This document shows positions 27,404 to 36,300 of a stretch of 64,000 nt of DNA, in pieces (position 1 is the stretch's first letter; each line of letters starts with the position of its first letter). A program made the translations under genes and the position numbers. Source of the DNA: Halomonas maura (GTDB taxonomy: Bacteria; Pseudomonadota; Gammaproteobacteria; Pseudomonadales; Halomonadaceae). The stretch covers positions 126,591 to 190,590 of the forward strand of contig NZ_JAUFPQ010000031.1 of assembly GCF_030409305.1 (NCBI RefSeq), given 5' to 3'. The notes beneath the pieces are model-generated. The model was not told the origin of the DNA, made no database searches, and saw only the letters and a list, made by a program, of their open reading frames with translations.

Positions 27404-27930
27404 TCATGAAAAATGCAAGATTGCTGATCGGATTCATTATGTTGGCTACCGTGTTCGGATGCACGGACTCCGAGCGCTTTGACTCTATGGAACCGCCTGT
27501 GTCACTGATTGACGACATTGTCAGTTATCAATCACTAGATGTTTTCAAGGCGTCTCTTGGATCTGGTTATTCTTGGGAACTATTGCCGGACCAGCGTAGC
27601 AGTTTTTCTGGCGACAAGTATCGTCCCCCATTTGAGGTAGAGAGTCTCTTAATACGGGACTTCTTTCATCTTGGGCACAGGGGTAATCTGTTGGTTGTCT
27701 TTTTTAACAATCGACTAGCCAAAACACTTTTTTATCCGTCTAACTATGATGGCTATCTCGCAGCCTTATCATCCGAGATTGAGGTGGACTTAATAGTCAT
27801 TAAAGAAGCTCAGGTTCGATCTCATGTGCGAATTTGGGTGGCCACAGACCATCAGGGTAATAACTATATTGGTTGGGAGGATGAGCGTCTTGCGGATGAG
27901 ATGATCAAGTGGATAAAAAAGTACGCCTAA
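27400..27930 (+). CDS. small lipoprotein, candidate immunity protein for the RHS toxin
   Basis: A 176-residue protein read from ATG 27400, whose ATGA overlaps the RHS stop; earlier in-frame starts lie inside the RHS gene. It has a lipoprotein signal (LLIGFIMLATVFGC, Cys21; Thr at +2 favours outer-membrane sorting). The mature domain is alpha/beta with no family I recognise (LLVVFFNNRLAKTLFYPSNY, IWVATDHQGNNYIGWEDE). Tight coupling to the variable toxin tip is the classic place for an immunity gene, and a periplasmic lipoprotein would suit a toxin that acts in, or passes through, the periplasm. Function is inferred from position alone. Confidence 0.75.
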   Translation: MIMKNARLLIGFIMLATVFGCTDSERFDSMEPPVSLIDDIVSYQSLDVFKASLGSGYSWELLPDQRSSFSGDKYRPPFEVESLLIRDFFHLGHRGNLLVVFFNNRLAKTLFYPSNYDGYLAALSSEIEVDLIVIKEAQVRSHVRIWVATDHQGNNYIGWEDERLADEMIKWIKKYA

Positions 27931-28273
27931 CGAGGTAAGGCGCGTTGTATTGCATCATTAATCACATGCCCTAGGCAGGCATAGTAGTCTGACCGCCATG
28001 CTTGTTTGATCTAGGGCATCTTACTCAACAGTAATGATGAGATACTTGTTTATAATCCTGACTTTGAGTTGGTCTCGTCTTCTATGGTGGAAACTTGTTG
28101 TCCCAAGGTTTTCCGCCTAACCTGTGACATAAGACCCCTAAGGGAGTGAGTGTAAAGATGATTGAATTCCTAGAGAGTTCATGCAAAATATTACTTGCTC
28201 AGTAGTTTACCGAATAGTGAACTAGTGCCGTATCCACCATTTAAGTAGCTTACCAAGCGAGATTGAGGCAACC
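27931..28273. other. non-coding spacer after the RHS module
   Basis: About 340 AT-rich bases with stops in all frames. Near 27966 is the imperfect palindrome ATGCCCTAGGCAGGCAT. No gene or clear terminator was recognised. Confidence 0.4.
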
Positions 28274-28372
28274 ATGAGCGAATATATAGAAATGATACTG
28301 ATTGCCTCACCACTCATTTTGGGTAGTGTCGTGGTCGCCTGGAGCGCGTATCGAATGAGTAAGAAGAAATAA
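28274..28372 (+). CDS. 32-residue single-helix membrane microprotein
   Basis: A short frame from ATG 28274 to TAA 28372 with GAGG seven bases upstream. The product begins MSEYIEMILIASPLILGSVV, continues into a Trp/Tyr interface (VAWSAYRM) and ends SKKK. That is a complete single-span microprotein with a negative N-terminus, an 18-20-residue hydrophobic core and a basic cytosolic tail. It could be a small regulator or a toxin-like peptide. There is no homology evidence, but the composition is hard to explain by chance. Confidence 0.5.
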   Translation: MSEYIEMILIASPLILGSVVVAWSAYRMSKKK

Positions 28373-28481
28373 TCAAGATTTATCGGTTCTCTCCGGCCCT
28401 CTCTAGGGCCCCGGTCTCGTCATCGGCATTCAAGAAAATTCTGACGCGTTACGTAGAGTGAACAGCTTGCATGACAGATCA

Positions 28482-28684
28482 AGGGGCTCCGCCCCTACCC
28501 CCGCCCCTCGCCCCTCGCCCCTCGCCCCTCGCCCCTCGCCCCTCGCCGGGGAGGCAGGGGGCGCAGGTAGCGCTTCGCGAACCTGCACCCCCTGCAAACA
28601 GGGTAGGCGCTTCGCGGTGAAGGCATGTCAAGAAAAATAACGGTTTCCACTTCGTGGAGCCTCCGCGATTTTTCTTGACATGCC
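28482..28684. repeat. structured repeat block: short hairpin, six CGCCCCT heptamers, two longer hairpins
   Basis: In order: hairpin AGGGGC/GCCCCT (28482-28496); six perfect tandem CGCCCCT units (28502-28543); a bulged hairpin with outer stem GCAGGGGG/CCCCCTGC and inner stem GCAGGT/ACCTGC (28554-28595); and a long hairpin with a perfect 17-base stem, GGCATGTCAAGAAAAAT at 28622-28638 and its complement at 28668-28684, whose loop contains a further small stem. It is GC-rich within the AT-rich island, so it has a different origin. A MITE or REP-like element, or a recombination site, is possible. Confidence 0.65.
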
Positions 28685-28800
28685 CCTTACCTGAACTCAC
28701 CCTGGAAGAACTTTACCATCGAGGTTCTACGTAAGAGATCCTGTGAAATAGAGATATAGGTCTCCTGTCTAATAAACTCTACCTGCACGTTTCGGCAGCC

Positions 28801-30999
28801 TTATTCATTCATTGGGAGTGAAGCACTTATATTAGTTATGCGTTTTGAGAATAAGTTACCTCTGCGTAGCGCTCTATCTATAAGAACTGAGTCGCCCATC
28901 AGGACAAGCTCTTTGGTGGGGCGGGTAACAGCCGTGTAAATCAGAGACTGATCAGTCATACGAGATGCGTAGCTCGGCAGCATCAAGATGCATTTGGCCC
29001 ACTGTGATCCCTGAGATTTATGGATCGTGATAGCGTACCCAAGGTCAATGCTTTGAATCGTGTCATCAGTGATGTCGATGTCGTTTCCGTTTATTTGCAT
29101 GACTCCGTATGAACCGCCACTGGGGCGGTCATAAACTTTAGCAATAACCCCCAAATCACCATTGCGAATATCGACATTGTAGTCGTTGCGAGTCACCATA
29201 ACATGGTCGCCTAGTCTGAGCTTCGCTCCGCTGCTTGTTATCCAGGGAAGCCATTCCATGAAATTAGACTCTTTGTAATAAAGTTCTTGAGGGTGAAACT
29301 CGTCGTATTGAGCTTGGATCAGCTTATTAATTGCGGTGACACCAAGAGGCCCCTTGCGGGTAGGCGTCAGTACGATACACTCGGCTCCATTTCTTGCCTT
29401 GACATACTCCTTTAAAAGCGCCTCGTGAGTCGACTGAGGTATGTAGCGTGTATCACCAGATGCGCTATTAAATAGCGAACTATCCATCTTTCCTGTGCGA
29501 ACGGCAGTGGCTAACTGATGGATGCCACTTTGTTCACCCTGTCGCTTAACCTGTGTTAGCTCAAAGACAGGCAGAGCGCTGTTCATTGCCGCATGGAAAA
29601 TCAGCCCACCCCCTACAGGAGGAAGCTGAGATACATCCCCTACCATGACAATGCGCGTAGCATAAGGCAGCAGTCCCACGATTTTATAAGCAGAGATCAG
29701 ATCCACCATTGAAGCTTCATCGATTACCAGCAAGACATGCTCTTCTAAATCTGGCTTATTGGCGTTGAAATGATCAGATATAAACTTGGCGATGGTTTGC
29801 GCCTGCCGCCCAGTGCTCTCAGCCATGCGTTGAGCAGCTCGACCTGAAAGTGCAACTTGATACTGTGCAAGGCCTATCGAAAGTTGATCATAAATGGCGA
29901 GCATCGCTAACAGGATCGTAGTTTTACCTGTGCCAGCCCCACCCGAAATAACCGACACTGGAAATTTTACAGCTCCCACGACTGCCTCTCGTTGCTCATC
30001 AGTCATCGTAAATGGCAACGAACCCTCAAAAGATTTCAGCGCCTCTACAATTCTCTCCTCTGTAAGCTCTGCTTCCCAAGAAGCCACTATCGAACCAGCC
30101 CCTTGAGGGCGCTCGTTACACTGTTTGAGAAAGCGACCTACCGTTCGCTCCTGGATGGCTGAGCCAAGGCTTTGAAAGCCGTTCTCCACTTTAAGAAGAG
30201 AGCCATGCGTGAGTGAAGCCTCAACTACTTGAGAAGGATCGATGCCGATGGACTCACAGACTTCTATGGCACCTGCAAGCAAATCGCCTTCTGGAATAAC
30301 GGTTGAACCTGTTTCGTAACAGTATTTGACGGCTACCTGCTCAGCCACCGCTGCGAGTATCCGACTTTCAGGAATATCAATCTTAATGCGTTTGACGAGC
30401 TTAAGAGCATCCTTGAACGACACGCCAAATGCTGTGAGTATCAAGGGGTCATCGGATATGGTCTTAACTGGATCATCATAAACCCGTGCTAAACTCTGCG
30501 CCAATGAGAGAGGGAGCTTGGACTTCTGTAACCATTCTAATGCTGCATAGAAGCGCTCAGAGGGCCATTTCTCAACAATGGCGTATGCAGATTCCACTGA
30601 CACACCTGCAACGCTTGATAGGGCCGCTACATCCTTCTCACGAACACGCTGATCAAGATCAGGAAATTGTCGCACCAAACGGTTAGCTTTTACCTCACCG
30701 ACGCCTTCGATGTTGGCAGCTATCCAGCGAGCCAAGAGTTCGCCGCAGGGGCGAAGAAACTCCAATTTCTTGACCTTCATATGGCGTTCGGTGATTTCAT
30801 ACTCTCCCGCCTTGAATGTGTGGTTTTTTATCAATCCATCAACATTCCAGACAGTCCCAACTTCAGCTGCGCCAATTGCCTTTGCAGGAAACCTGAGACA
30901 AAGTGTATGTTTTTGCCTGATAATTGAGCCGTCCTCCGCAATCTCCCAAGCGGCACGAACGCCTGATTCGCGTATTTTAGCGATCTGAACTTTCATCAT
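28801..30999 (-). CDS. RecD2-like ATP-dependent DNA helicase
   Basis: A 732-residue superfamily 1B helicase. The N-terminal part has helix-hairpin-helix motifs (IEGVGEVKANRLVRQFPDL, ALSSVAGVSVESAYAIVEKW) typical of RecD2. The motor shows Walker A SGGAGTGKTTILLAM, Walker B LLVIDEASMVD, motif III VGDVSQLPPVGGG and the C-terminal ITIHKSQGSQWAKCILML ... IYTAVTRPTKELVLMGD. RecD2 unwinds DNA 5' to 3' without RecBC. Here it is the last gene of the island's recombinase operon, its ATG overlapping the coiled-coil gene (30996-30999), which suggests a part in excision, replication or transfer of the island rather than housekeeping repair. Confidence 0.88.
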   Translation of the reverse strand: MMKVQIAKIRESGVRAAWEIAEDGSIIRQKHTLCLRFPAKAIGAAEVGTVWNVDGLIKNHTFKAGEYEITERHMKVKKLEFLRPCGELLARWIAANIEGVGEVKANRLVRQFPDLDQRVREKDVAALSSVAGVSVESAYAIVEKWPSERFYAALEWLQKSKLPLSLAQSLARVYDDPVKTISDDPLILTAFGVSFKDALKLVKRIKIDIPESRILAAVAEQVAVKYCYETGSTVIPEGDLLAGAIEVCESIGIDPSQVVEASLTHGSLLKVENGFQSLGSAIQERTVGRFLKQCNERPQGAGSIVASWEAELTEERIVEALKSFEGSLPFTMTDEQREAVVGAVKFPVSVISGGAGTGKTTILLAMLAIYDQLSIGLAQYQVALSGRAAQRMAESTGRQAQTIAKFISDHFNANKPDLEEHVLLVIDEASMVDLISAYKIVGLLPYATRIVMVGDVSQLPPVGGGLIFHAAMNSALPVFELTQVKRQGEQSGIHQLATAVRTGKMDSSLFNSASGDTRYIPQSTHEALLKEYVKARNGAECIVLTPTRKGPLGVTAINKLIQAQYDEFHPQELYYKESNFMEWLPWITSSGAKLRLGDHVMVTRNDYNVDIRNGDLGVIAKVYDRPSGGSYGVMQINGNDIDITDDTIQSIDLGYAITIHKSQGSQWAKCILMLPSYASRMTDQSLIYTAVTRPTKELVLMGDSVLIDRALRRGNLFSKRITNISASLPMNE

Positions 31000-31415
31000 C
31001 GTGGCTGGTATCCGGTTTCCAGGAGCACCTCTTTCATAGCGGAGTACTTCTCATTTTCGCGTTTTAGCTGTGCATTCTCGGCCTTTAGCTTGACGATTTG
31101 ATCCATTAGCTTGCTGATTTCAGCATTGGTTGCTGCTGCCTTCTTCTCGGAGCGCTCACGAGCTGCTTTATGGGCTTTTGTATCGACCTCTTTGTTGCCG
31201 TACCAGCGAACATCAGCATCTTCAATGAGCGCCCTTATTTGAGGGTTCGATCCATAGGTGGATCGTGATATGTTTAGCTCCTCAAATAGAGCTGAGCGGT
31301 TAACAATGCCTCTTCGTTCGTACTCGCCGTAATCAGCCAGGGCATCACGCTCAGCTATCCATTGCTTAACAGCTTGTAAATTCTCTTGCCCTTTTGCCTG
31401 ACCATTACTCATCAA
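30996..31415 (-). CDS. small coiled-coil protein, fourth gene of the recombinase operon
   Basis: A 139-residue, highly charged helical protein. The N-terminal half has a possible helix-turn-helix-like stretch (NRSALFEELNISRSTYGSNP). The second half is a coiled coil (EISKLMDQIVKLKAENAQLK). Size and layout recall the small third protein TnpC of Tn554-type transposons. The second codon is also ATG, so the start may be 31412. It overlaps gmtX by about 10 bases and the helicase gene by 4, so all are made together. Confidence 0.7.
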   Translation of the reverse strand: MMSNGQAKGQENLQAVKQWIAERDALADYGEYERRGIVNRSALFEELNISRSTYGSNPQIRALIEDADVRWYGNKEVDTKAHKAARERSEKKAAATNAEISKLMDQIVKLKAENAQLKRENEKYSAMKEVLLETGYQPR

Positions 31416-32076
31416 TCTCTCCCAGCAGTTTTTTGAGCCCTGTCAAGAATCCACGAGGGAGGATTTCGGTACCATACGCATCTTTCACTTGGCCTAACGA
31501 ATTTTCCTCAAAGTCTAGTTCATCTAGCCATTCCTCAGTACATATGGATTTTAACGCCTTGATCTCGTTATCGGAGCAGATTCCCTTTATCGATGGTAAT
31601 AACTCTACGGCGGAGTCTGCCTGACTTTCAGTAAAAGGAGTAGGCCGCTTATCGATAACAAGTTTCGTCTGGCTCTTTAGCATGTTTACTTCGCTCTTGT
31701 AGCGATCACGCTCACGGACAATTTGCCCAAAGAGAGCCCGTACTGCCAAGTCATCAATACGCTCCAGTAGTTGATAATCATCTCCAGTCTTCTTGGAAGA
31801 TGCGATAGAAGGCTTTTTGGTGCTGGTCTGTGCCTTGGCAGCCCATGCTTCGATCAAGTCGCGATAGTGTTTATTAGCGGTTGCACGTATGGACTGGTAT
31901 CCCACGCCACCGTGCTCATTAGACACACGCCCAATAGTGGTGATTGAAAAATCTCTAGCACCTGACTTATAGTAGGTTTTTAGTGTTTCGTTGAGTTTGA
32001 CCAATGATTCTTGCGTTCGTGCGGTTTTGCCGTCTTTGAGAGTATCCAACACCGCTTCAGTATCAATACTCATCAA
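31405..32076 (-). CDS. gmtX: gamma-mobile-trio protein GmtX (probable)
   Basis: A 223-residue soluble protein. The N-terminal part (TTIGRVSNEHGGVGYQSIRATANKHYRDLIEAW) looks like a small DNA-binding module. A helical middle follows (LAVRALFGQIVRERDRYKSEV) and an acidic C-terminus. No catalytic motif is evident. It is third in the operon after the two recombinases, with an ATGA overlap (32073-32076), in the place and size range expected of GmtX. The name depends on that context and should be tested against the family model. Confidence 0.6.
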   Translation of the reverse strand: MMSIDTEAVLDTLKDGKTARTQESLVKLNETLKTYYKSGARDFSITTIGRVSNEHGGVGYQSIRATANKHYRDLIEAWAAKAQTSTKKPSIASSKKTGDDYQLLERIDDLAVRALFGQIVRERDRYKSEVNMLKSQTKLVIDKRPTPFTESQADSAVELLPSIKGICSDNEIKALKSICTEEWLDELDFEENSLGQVKDAYGTEILPRGFLTGLKKLLGEIDE

Positions 32077-34715
32077 TCATTCTCCACTAGTGAAATTCGC
32101 TTGAGGGGCGCTACCGACAACGTGAGCGGCGCGGACTTTTGAAGCTCATTGAGGCCCGTTTGAAGCAAGCGTGCGTCCACCAGATACTCTTGCGCATCAA
32201 TATAGCTTGAAGCTATTCGATAACCTTCCATCTTGTCATCGGGGTCGGCGATTTTCGCCATTTTTCGCATAAGGGCATTGCCCACGATGAGCTGGGCTTG
32301 CTCATCCATCTCCAGAAATACTGGCTGGTAGCCAGAGCGAGCCATCATGCGACTCAATGCGTTGCTACGCTTGGCGATTGCGCTAGTCGTGCGTAAATCG
32401 TCGTGTAGATCGGGGTAGAACTCTGCATCATCACACAAGAGCGACAAATGCAGCAGCTCTGACTTGGTTTCGATGAATTTCATGCTAAGATTTAGGTCAT
32501 CAGCAGAGCCCACGGCAATAACCCTCTGTGCCTCATCGCCCTTTTCACGTTGGTTCTCAATCTCCATGATTCGGGAGATGAGGTTAAAGGTGGCGATATA
32601 GTCCTTCGCATACTCATCAGCCTCGACACGCTGCTTTTCGTAGCGCCGCTCTGTTGCTTGTAGCTCACTGTGCTTGAGGAATATATCTCCCGACTCTTCA
32701 GCGATAAACAGTTCATCTTTTAACGCCTCCAACTTACCCTCAATTTCAGCCGCAAGTTCAGCGTGTTGATGAGCCTTGTAACTTATCTGATTGAAGCGTG
32801 CATTAAGCGCTGGCAGGTAGGTCGCATCCGTGATGTGCCAGCGGCAACGTACACAGTTTTCTGGTCCATGGGGAACGGGACCGTATGCGCGAGAGCTAAT
32901 TTGAATATTGTCTTTTATGAGTTCCCCTCCATTCCAGCACCCACCCACGGTAGACAACTGATCAGAGCGTACCGCGTTACCACCGACCAAGCATAACCCT
33001 GTTACGCGCTCTTCCCAGCCAATGGGATTTCGATGAGAAATCGCGGCTTCGACAGAGTTGTATTTATCAGAGTGGTACACACTGCGGAGCTGGATTTGAT
33101 TAAGCTCCGCATCGGCGAGAAAGTTGCGCAGGGAGTCTTCACCTTTCTCAGCAAGGGCGACGCTAGCCTCTTCCATTTTCTTGGCCATCACGGAGGGCGT
33201 GATTTTGTTATAATAAATTGTCATTAACAAGCGTGAGTGACCTGCTAATAGTTTGGAAACCACGGGTAGAGGCAAGTCCGTATCCATAGTATAGCAAGTG
33301 ATCAGCGAGACCCGTAAACTGTGCAAGGGATACTCAGTTACAGTCTTGCGATATTCTTTTTTATCGTAGTCATCACCATAATCTTTAACGAACCTCAGGC
33401 GGTCACCATTAGCCAGAGTGTGGCCAGTTGCGAATACATCCTCCTCTAGTTTTGACAGCAGGCGATACCACGGATTTTCTGCAAGAGTTCGATGCATCGG
33501 CAAATTAGAGTTTCGATCTCTAAACAAAAACGAAAACTCGCCCATTTCTGCCAATTGTTTTTCTGGCTTTGCTGCGCCAAGAATATTTCGACCAAGCTTT
33601 TCACCTTTACACAAGCTATGAATAGGATTGTATTTTTCTTGCCAGTTTCGAAGCTTTTCTAGCCAATACAACAGCTCTTCGTGTTGCCAGGGGATGGTGT
33701 AGCCGCGCTGAACTTCATCCTTGTTTTGGTCGGCTGTCTTATTGGTTGAGATATACAATCCTGTTGAATAGCTTTCACTAATAGGATCGTAAATACGTCT
33801 AAAAACACCCTTTTGATAAGGACGCTTGGGTGAGCCGTATTTGAAGGCGTGCTTTGTGTTTTCGACCCATTGACCGTGTTCATAACGCCATGTATCGCCC
33901 TCGCCAGAATCTAGGAGTCGCACCTGAATTGAACGCAACGGCAGGTGGAGCTTGGTAAACATAAACATCGCAACAACAGGCGACCAAATTTCATGGATTT
34001 CAATAGGTTTAGTTCTACTTATAGATTTTCGAATGATCTTTCTTGTACGAACAATGCAGTCAGGGTCCTTAGGGTCGATGAGGTCGGGGGAGATTTCCAT
34101 CCAAGCCCAGCTAGCTGCTTGAAGGTTTTCGATTGCCCACTTCCAATCACTGAAGTGGCGACCGACCCAAGGAGTTTTGTTTTTAGAATCATTAACCGGA
34201 TAAGGGCAAAGAATCTGGCGTAATTGCTGTATATACCTATAAGGCAAAGGGCTGTGCACGCTTTCATCATTTGAAGGCGTGTGTATTCTTATTTTTTCAA
34301 ATGGATTCACGAAAATAGGGGTGTCAACCCCACGATCATCTTTAGCATTCAGATGATGTTTTAAGATGAAGTCACATAGCTTGACTATATAGCCGATGTA
34401 TACACTGGCTTTAACTTTCAACCCATTTTCTAAAAGAAAAGATTTGAACTCTTCAGATGAAACCCTGTGACCACCGGGATGGCCTCTGAACATCGAAACC
34501 ACATCAGAAGCATAAGGGGCTTTATTTTTAAGGTAAGTGATAAAATGTTTCACTGCCGGCAATCTAACGTTTGCGCTATTCCCTTCCTTGGCAACCCATT
34601 CAGCAGCGTACTGTTGCCACTGAAGCCATTCTTCACCAAAATCTATAGTTATCCAGCCCAATGTCAGGTCGGTAGTATACCCCTTAACACCCTTATGTTC
34701 TTTGATCATTGTCAT
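32073..34715 (-). CDS. gmtZ: gamma-mobile-trio integrase GmtZ (probable), large tyrosine recombinase
   Basis: An 880-residue protein. An N-terminal SAM-like DNA-binding part is followed by a tyrosine-recombinase catalytic region: the His-x-x-Arg box is HSLRVS, then VVSKLLAGHSRLLMTIYYNK with the histidine and the nucleophilic tyrosine. The C-terminal third is extra: a Cys pair ENCVRCRWHITD and a long coiled region (AELAAEIEGKLEALKDELF ... KQRVEADEYAKDYIATF). Large size, the C-terminal extension and position after a smaller recombinase fit GmtZ and, more distantly, TnpB of Tn554-like elements. It overlaps its neighbours by 4 bases on each side. Confidence 0.7.
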   Translation of the reverse strand: MTMIKEHKGVKGYTTDLTLGWITIDFGEEWLQWQQYAAEWVAKEGNSANVRLPAVKHFITYLKNKAPYASDVVSMFRGHPGGHRVSSEEFKSFLLENGLKVKASVYIGYIVKLCDFILKHHLNAKDDRGVDTPIFVNPFEKIRIHTPSNDESVHSPLPYRYIQQLRQILCPYPVNDSKNKTPWVGRHFSDWKWAIENLQAASWAWMEISPDLIDPKDPDCIVRTRKIIRKSISRTKPIEIHEIWSPVVAMFMFTKLHLPLRSIQVRLLDSGEGDTWRYEHGQWVENTKHAFKYGSPKRPYQKGVFRRIYDPISESYSTGLYISTNKTADQNKDEVQRGYTIPWQHEELLYWLEKLRNWQEKYNPIHSLCKGEKLGRNILGAAKPEKQLAEMGEFSFLFRDRNSNLPMHRTLAENPWYRLLSKLEEDVFATGHTLANGDRLRFVKDYGDDYDKKEYRKTVTEYPLHSLRVSLITCYTMDTDLPLPVVSKLLAGHSRLLMTIYYNKITPSVMAKKMEEASVALAEKGEDSLRNFLADAELNQIQLRSVYHSDKYNSVEAAISHRNPIGWEERVTGLCLVGGNAVRSDQLSTVGGCWNGGELIKDNIQISSRAYGPVPHGPENCVRCRWHITDATYLPALNARFNQISYKAHQHAELAAEIEGKLEALKDELFIAEESGDIFLKHSELQATERRYEKQRVEADEYAKDYIATFNLISRIMEIENQREKGDEAQRVIAVGSADDLNLSMKFIETKSELLHLSLLCDDAEFYPDLHDDLRTTSAIAKRSNALSRMMARSGYQPVFLEMDEQAQLIVGNALMRKMAKIADPDDKMEGYRIASSYIDAQEYLVDARLLQTGLNELQKSAPLTLSVAPLKRISLVEND

Positions 34716-36178
34716 TTCTTCCCTAGCCGTGGATTCTTCCCTGTGAAATCCCCATTCGGATCAATATCTTCAAATCCGTGTTCTGTCAGGGTTTTCCAGT
34801 CGAAGGAGGTCGTCGGTTTGCCTTCGACATCTTCTGATTCAAGTCGAATTGATGCATCAGAAAGCATCTGTGATACCTTCGCATTGGACTTCAGTGTGTA
34901 AACTACTTGCGAATCGATCCTTTTATGGTGCATGCATCTCTTGATTATCAATGGATTAAGGTCTGCGTCAGCGAGTCTGCGCCCATAGTTGTGGCGATGC
35001 CCATGAGGGTCTAATCCCTCTGATTTGTTGGGCTCCAGGCCAATTCGCCTAAGCCCAGCGGCATAGTTTTTATCAAACGCAGTGTAGGTATATGGGCGAC
35101 CCAGATACCGCGTATCAAAACTGATGAATGCGTAGGGGTGATGACATTCGACGGATGCTCGGTAATTCAAATACTGCCGCCATAGAGACATAAAGACTCT
35201 AGCGAAATCCTCTGGAAAAAAGTACGCTTCTAGATAACCATCTTTATGATCGAGAACCTTCGATTTCCAGCCAAGCTGCTCTGTGCTTTGCATCTCGGCA
35301 CGGGGGATGCGTCCGTACTTTTCTTTCAGGTAAGCTGCACGCGTTTTAACGCCTTTGCGTGACTTCCAGCTGTTAGGTGCTGCGCCCTCTGTCTCGTTGT
35401 AAATACGAACAATAGCCCGACCTGGATCAGACGGGTCTTCGAATACGTCTGTTACCCACAGCGCAAGTGCTTCACTTCGCCTAAAGCCAGCCCCATGCAT
35501 AAGCAACAACACAAGCTTATCTCGAAGTGCAACACGTGGATTTTTTGCGCCGCCAAGACCATAAATATAAAATTCTTCAAACTTTGAGTCAGGGAAAGAG
35601 ATTGCATCATCATCAGTCTTTGTGAGTGGCGTTCTTCCCTTGATGCTACGAGCCCTTTTGATAGTTCCGCTAATGGACTTGTCTCTAATGTGGCCCAAGA
35701 AGTCATTCTGATTCCGTCTGAACCACGCAGCGTACTGAATACGCTCCTCATGGCGCGAAGCTGTGCGCAGTGTGTTGATCTGCTTGCCTAGTCCCTTATC
35801 TGACATCCAGTTTGTGAAGTTCGTCAGATTATTTATGTGGCTAGACACTGTACCCGTAGATGCAGGTATCCAGTAGAGTTTAGACGGATCCAATCCATCC
35901 TCACCAACGGTCCCGCTGTAAAGCCTTCTGACAAATACAGAGAACATCTCTTCGGGATTCTCAAACATACCCCTGTTAGCATCCATGAATTCAATCAAGA
36001 GCATGATGGACTTGATATGCTTATTGATCGTAGAGAGTGATTTTCCATTCAGATGAAGACTAAGAACGTAGTCCGTCACTGATTCCAGAATACCTTCATC
36101 AGTCAGGATGACGGGAATTTCGGTTGTGACACCGCTGCTGTCCTGCACTACTTGAGCAGTCACTTTTGTAGCTATCAT
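34712..36178 (-). CDS. gmtY: gamma-mobile-trio recombinase GmtY (probable), tyrosine recombinase
   Basis: A 488-residue tyrosine recombinase with a full catalytic set: Arg in LLMHGAGFRRSEALALWV, His-x-x-Arg in DPHGHRHNYGRRLA, then the second His and nucleophilic Tyr in CMHHKRIDSQVVYTLKS. The N-terminal part is the helical core-binding domain (LSTINKHIKSIMLLIEFMD). It is the first gene of the island operon, reading inward from about 120 bases inside the right end, so it sits next to the terminal repeat it presumably cuts. The short leader 36179-36298 holds the promoter and recombinase-site repeats, so expression may be controlled by the same proteins. Confidence 0.75.
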   Translation of the reverse strand: MIATKVTAQVVQDSSGVTTEIPVILTDEGILESVTDYVLSLHLNGKSLSTINKHIKSIMLLIEFMDANRGMFENPEEMFSVFVRRLYSGTVGEDGLDPSKLYWIPASTGTVSSHINNLTNFTNWMSDKGLGKQINTLRTASRHEERIQYAAWFRRNQNDFLGHIRDKSISGTIKRARSIKGRTPLTKTDDDAISFPDSKFEEFYIYGLGGAKNPRVALRDKLVLLLMHGAGFRRSEALALWVTDVFEDPSDPGRAIVRIYNETEGAAPNSWKSRKGVKTRAAYLKEKYGRIPRAEMQSTEQLGWKSKVLDHKDGYLEAYFFPEDFARVFMSLWRQYLNYRASVECHHPYAFISFDTRYLGRPYTYTAFDKNYAAGLRRIGLEPNKSEGLDPHGHRHNYGRRLADADLNPLIIKRCMHHKRIDSQVVYTLKSNAKVSQMLSDASIRLESEDVEGKPTTSFDWKTLTEHGFEDIDPNGDFTGKNPRLGKK

Positions 36179-36189
36179 CTCAACCCCCT

Positions 36190-36205
36190 ACACAATTACA
36201 CAATT
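36190..36205. repeat. direct repeat ACACAATT, two copies, at the right end of the island
   Basis: Two adjacent perfect copies (36190-36197, 36198-36205) just upstream of gmtY. Their ACACA core recurs in the right terminal repeat (ATTACACAG) and at the left end, so they are probable recombinase or accessory sites. Confidence 0.5.
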
Positions 36206-36270
36206 TATAGTCTGCACCTGATTATAAGTCAAGCATAAAATAACCTGCCTTAGGACAGGTCATGAACGAT

Positions 36271-36298
36271 ATTACACAGTTTTCAGAACTCTATACTT
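36271..36298 (-). repeat. right terminal inverted repeat of the island
   Basis: ATTACAC at 36271-36277 and CTCTATACTT at 36289-36298 are the inverted counterparts of the left-end blocks. Spacing between blocks is 11 bases here and 8 at the left end. Confidence 0.75.
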
Positions 36299-36300
36299 GG

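Noticed and set aside
28502..28543. CRISPR-like array
   Set aside because: The repeat unit is only 7 bases with no spacers, so this is a simple tandem repeat; there are no cas genes.
28458..28640. 60-residue ORF on the plus strand across the heptamer repeats
   Set aside because: The predicted protein is the heptamer translated (APRPSPLAPRPSPLA) with no ribosome-binding site; the DNA structure explains it.
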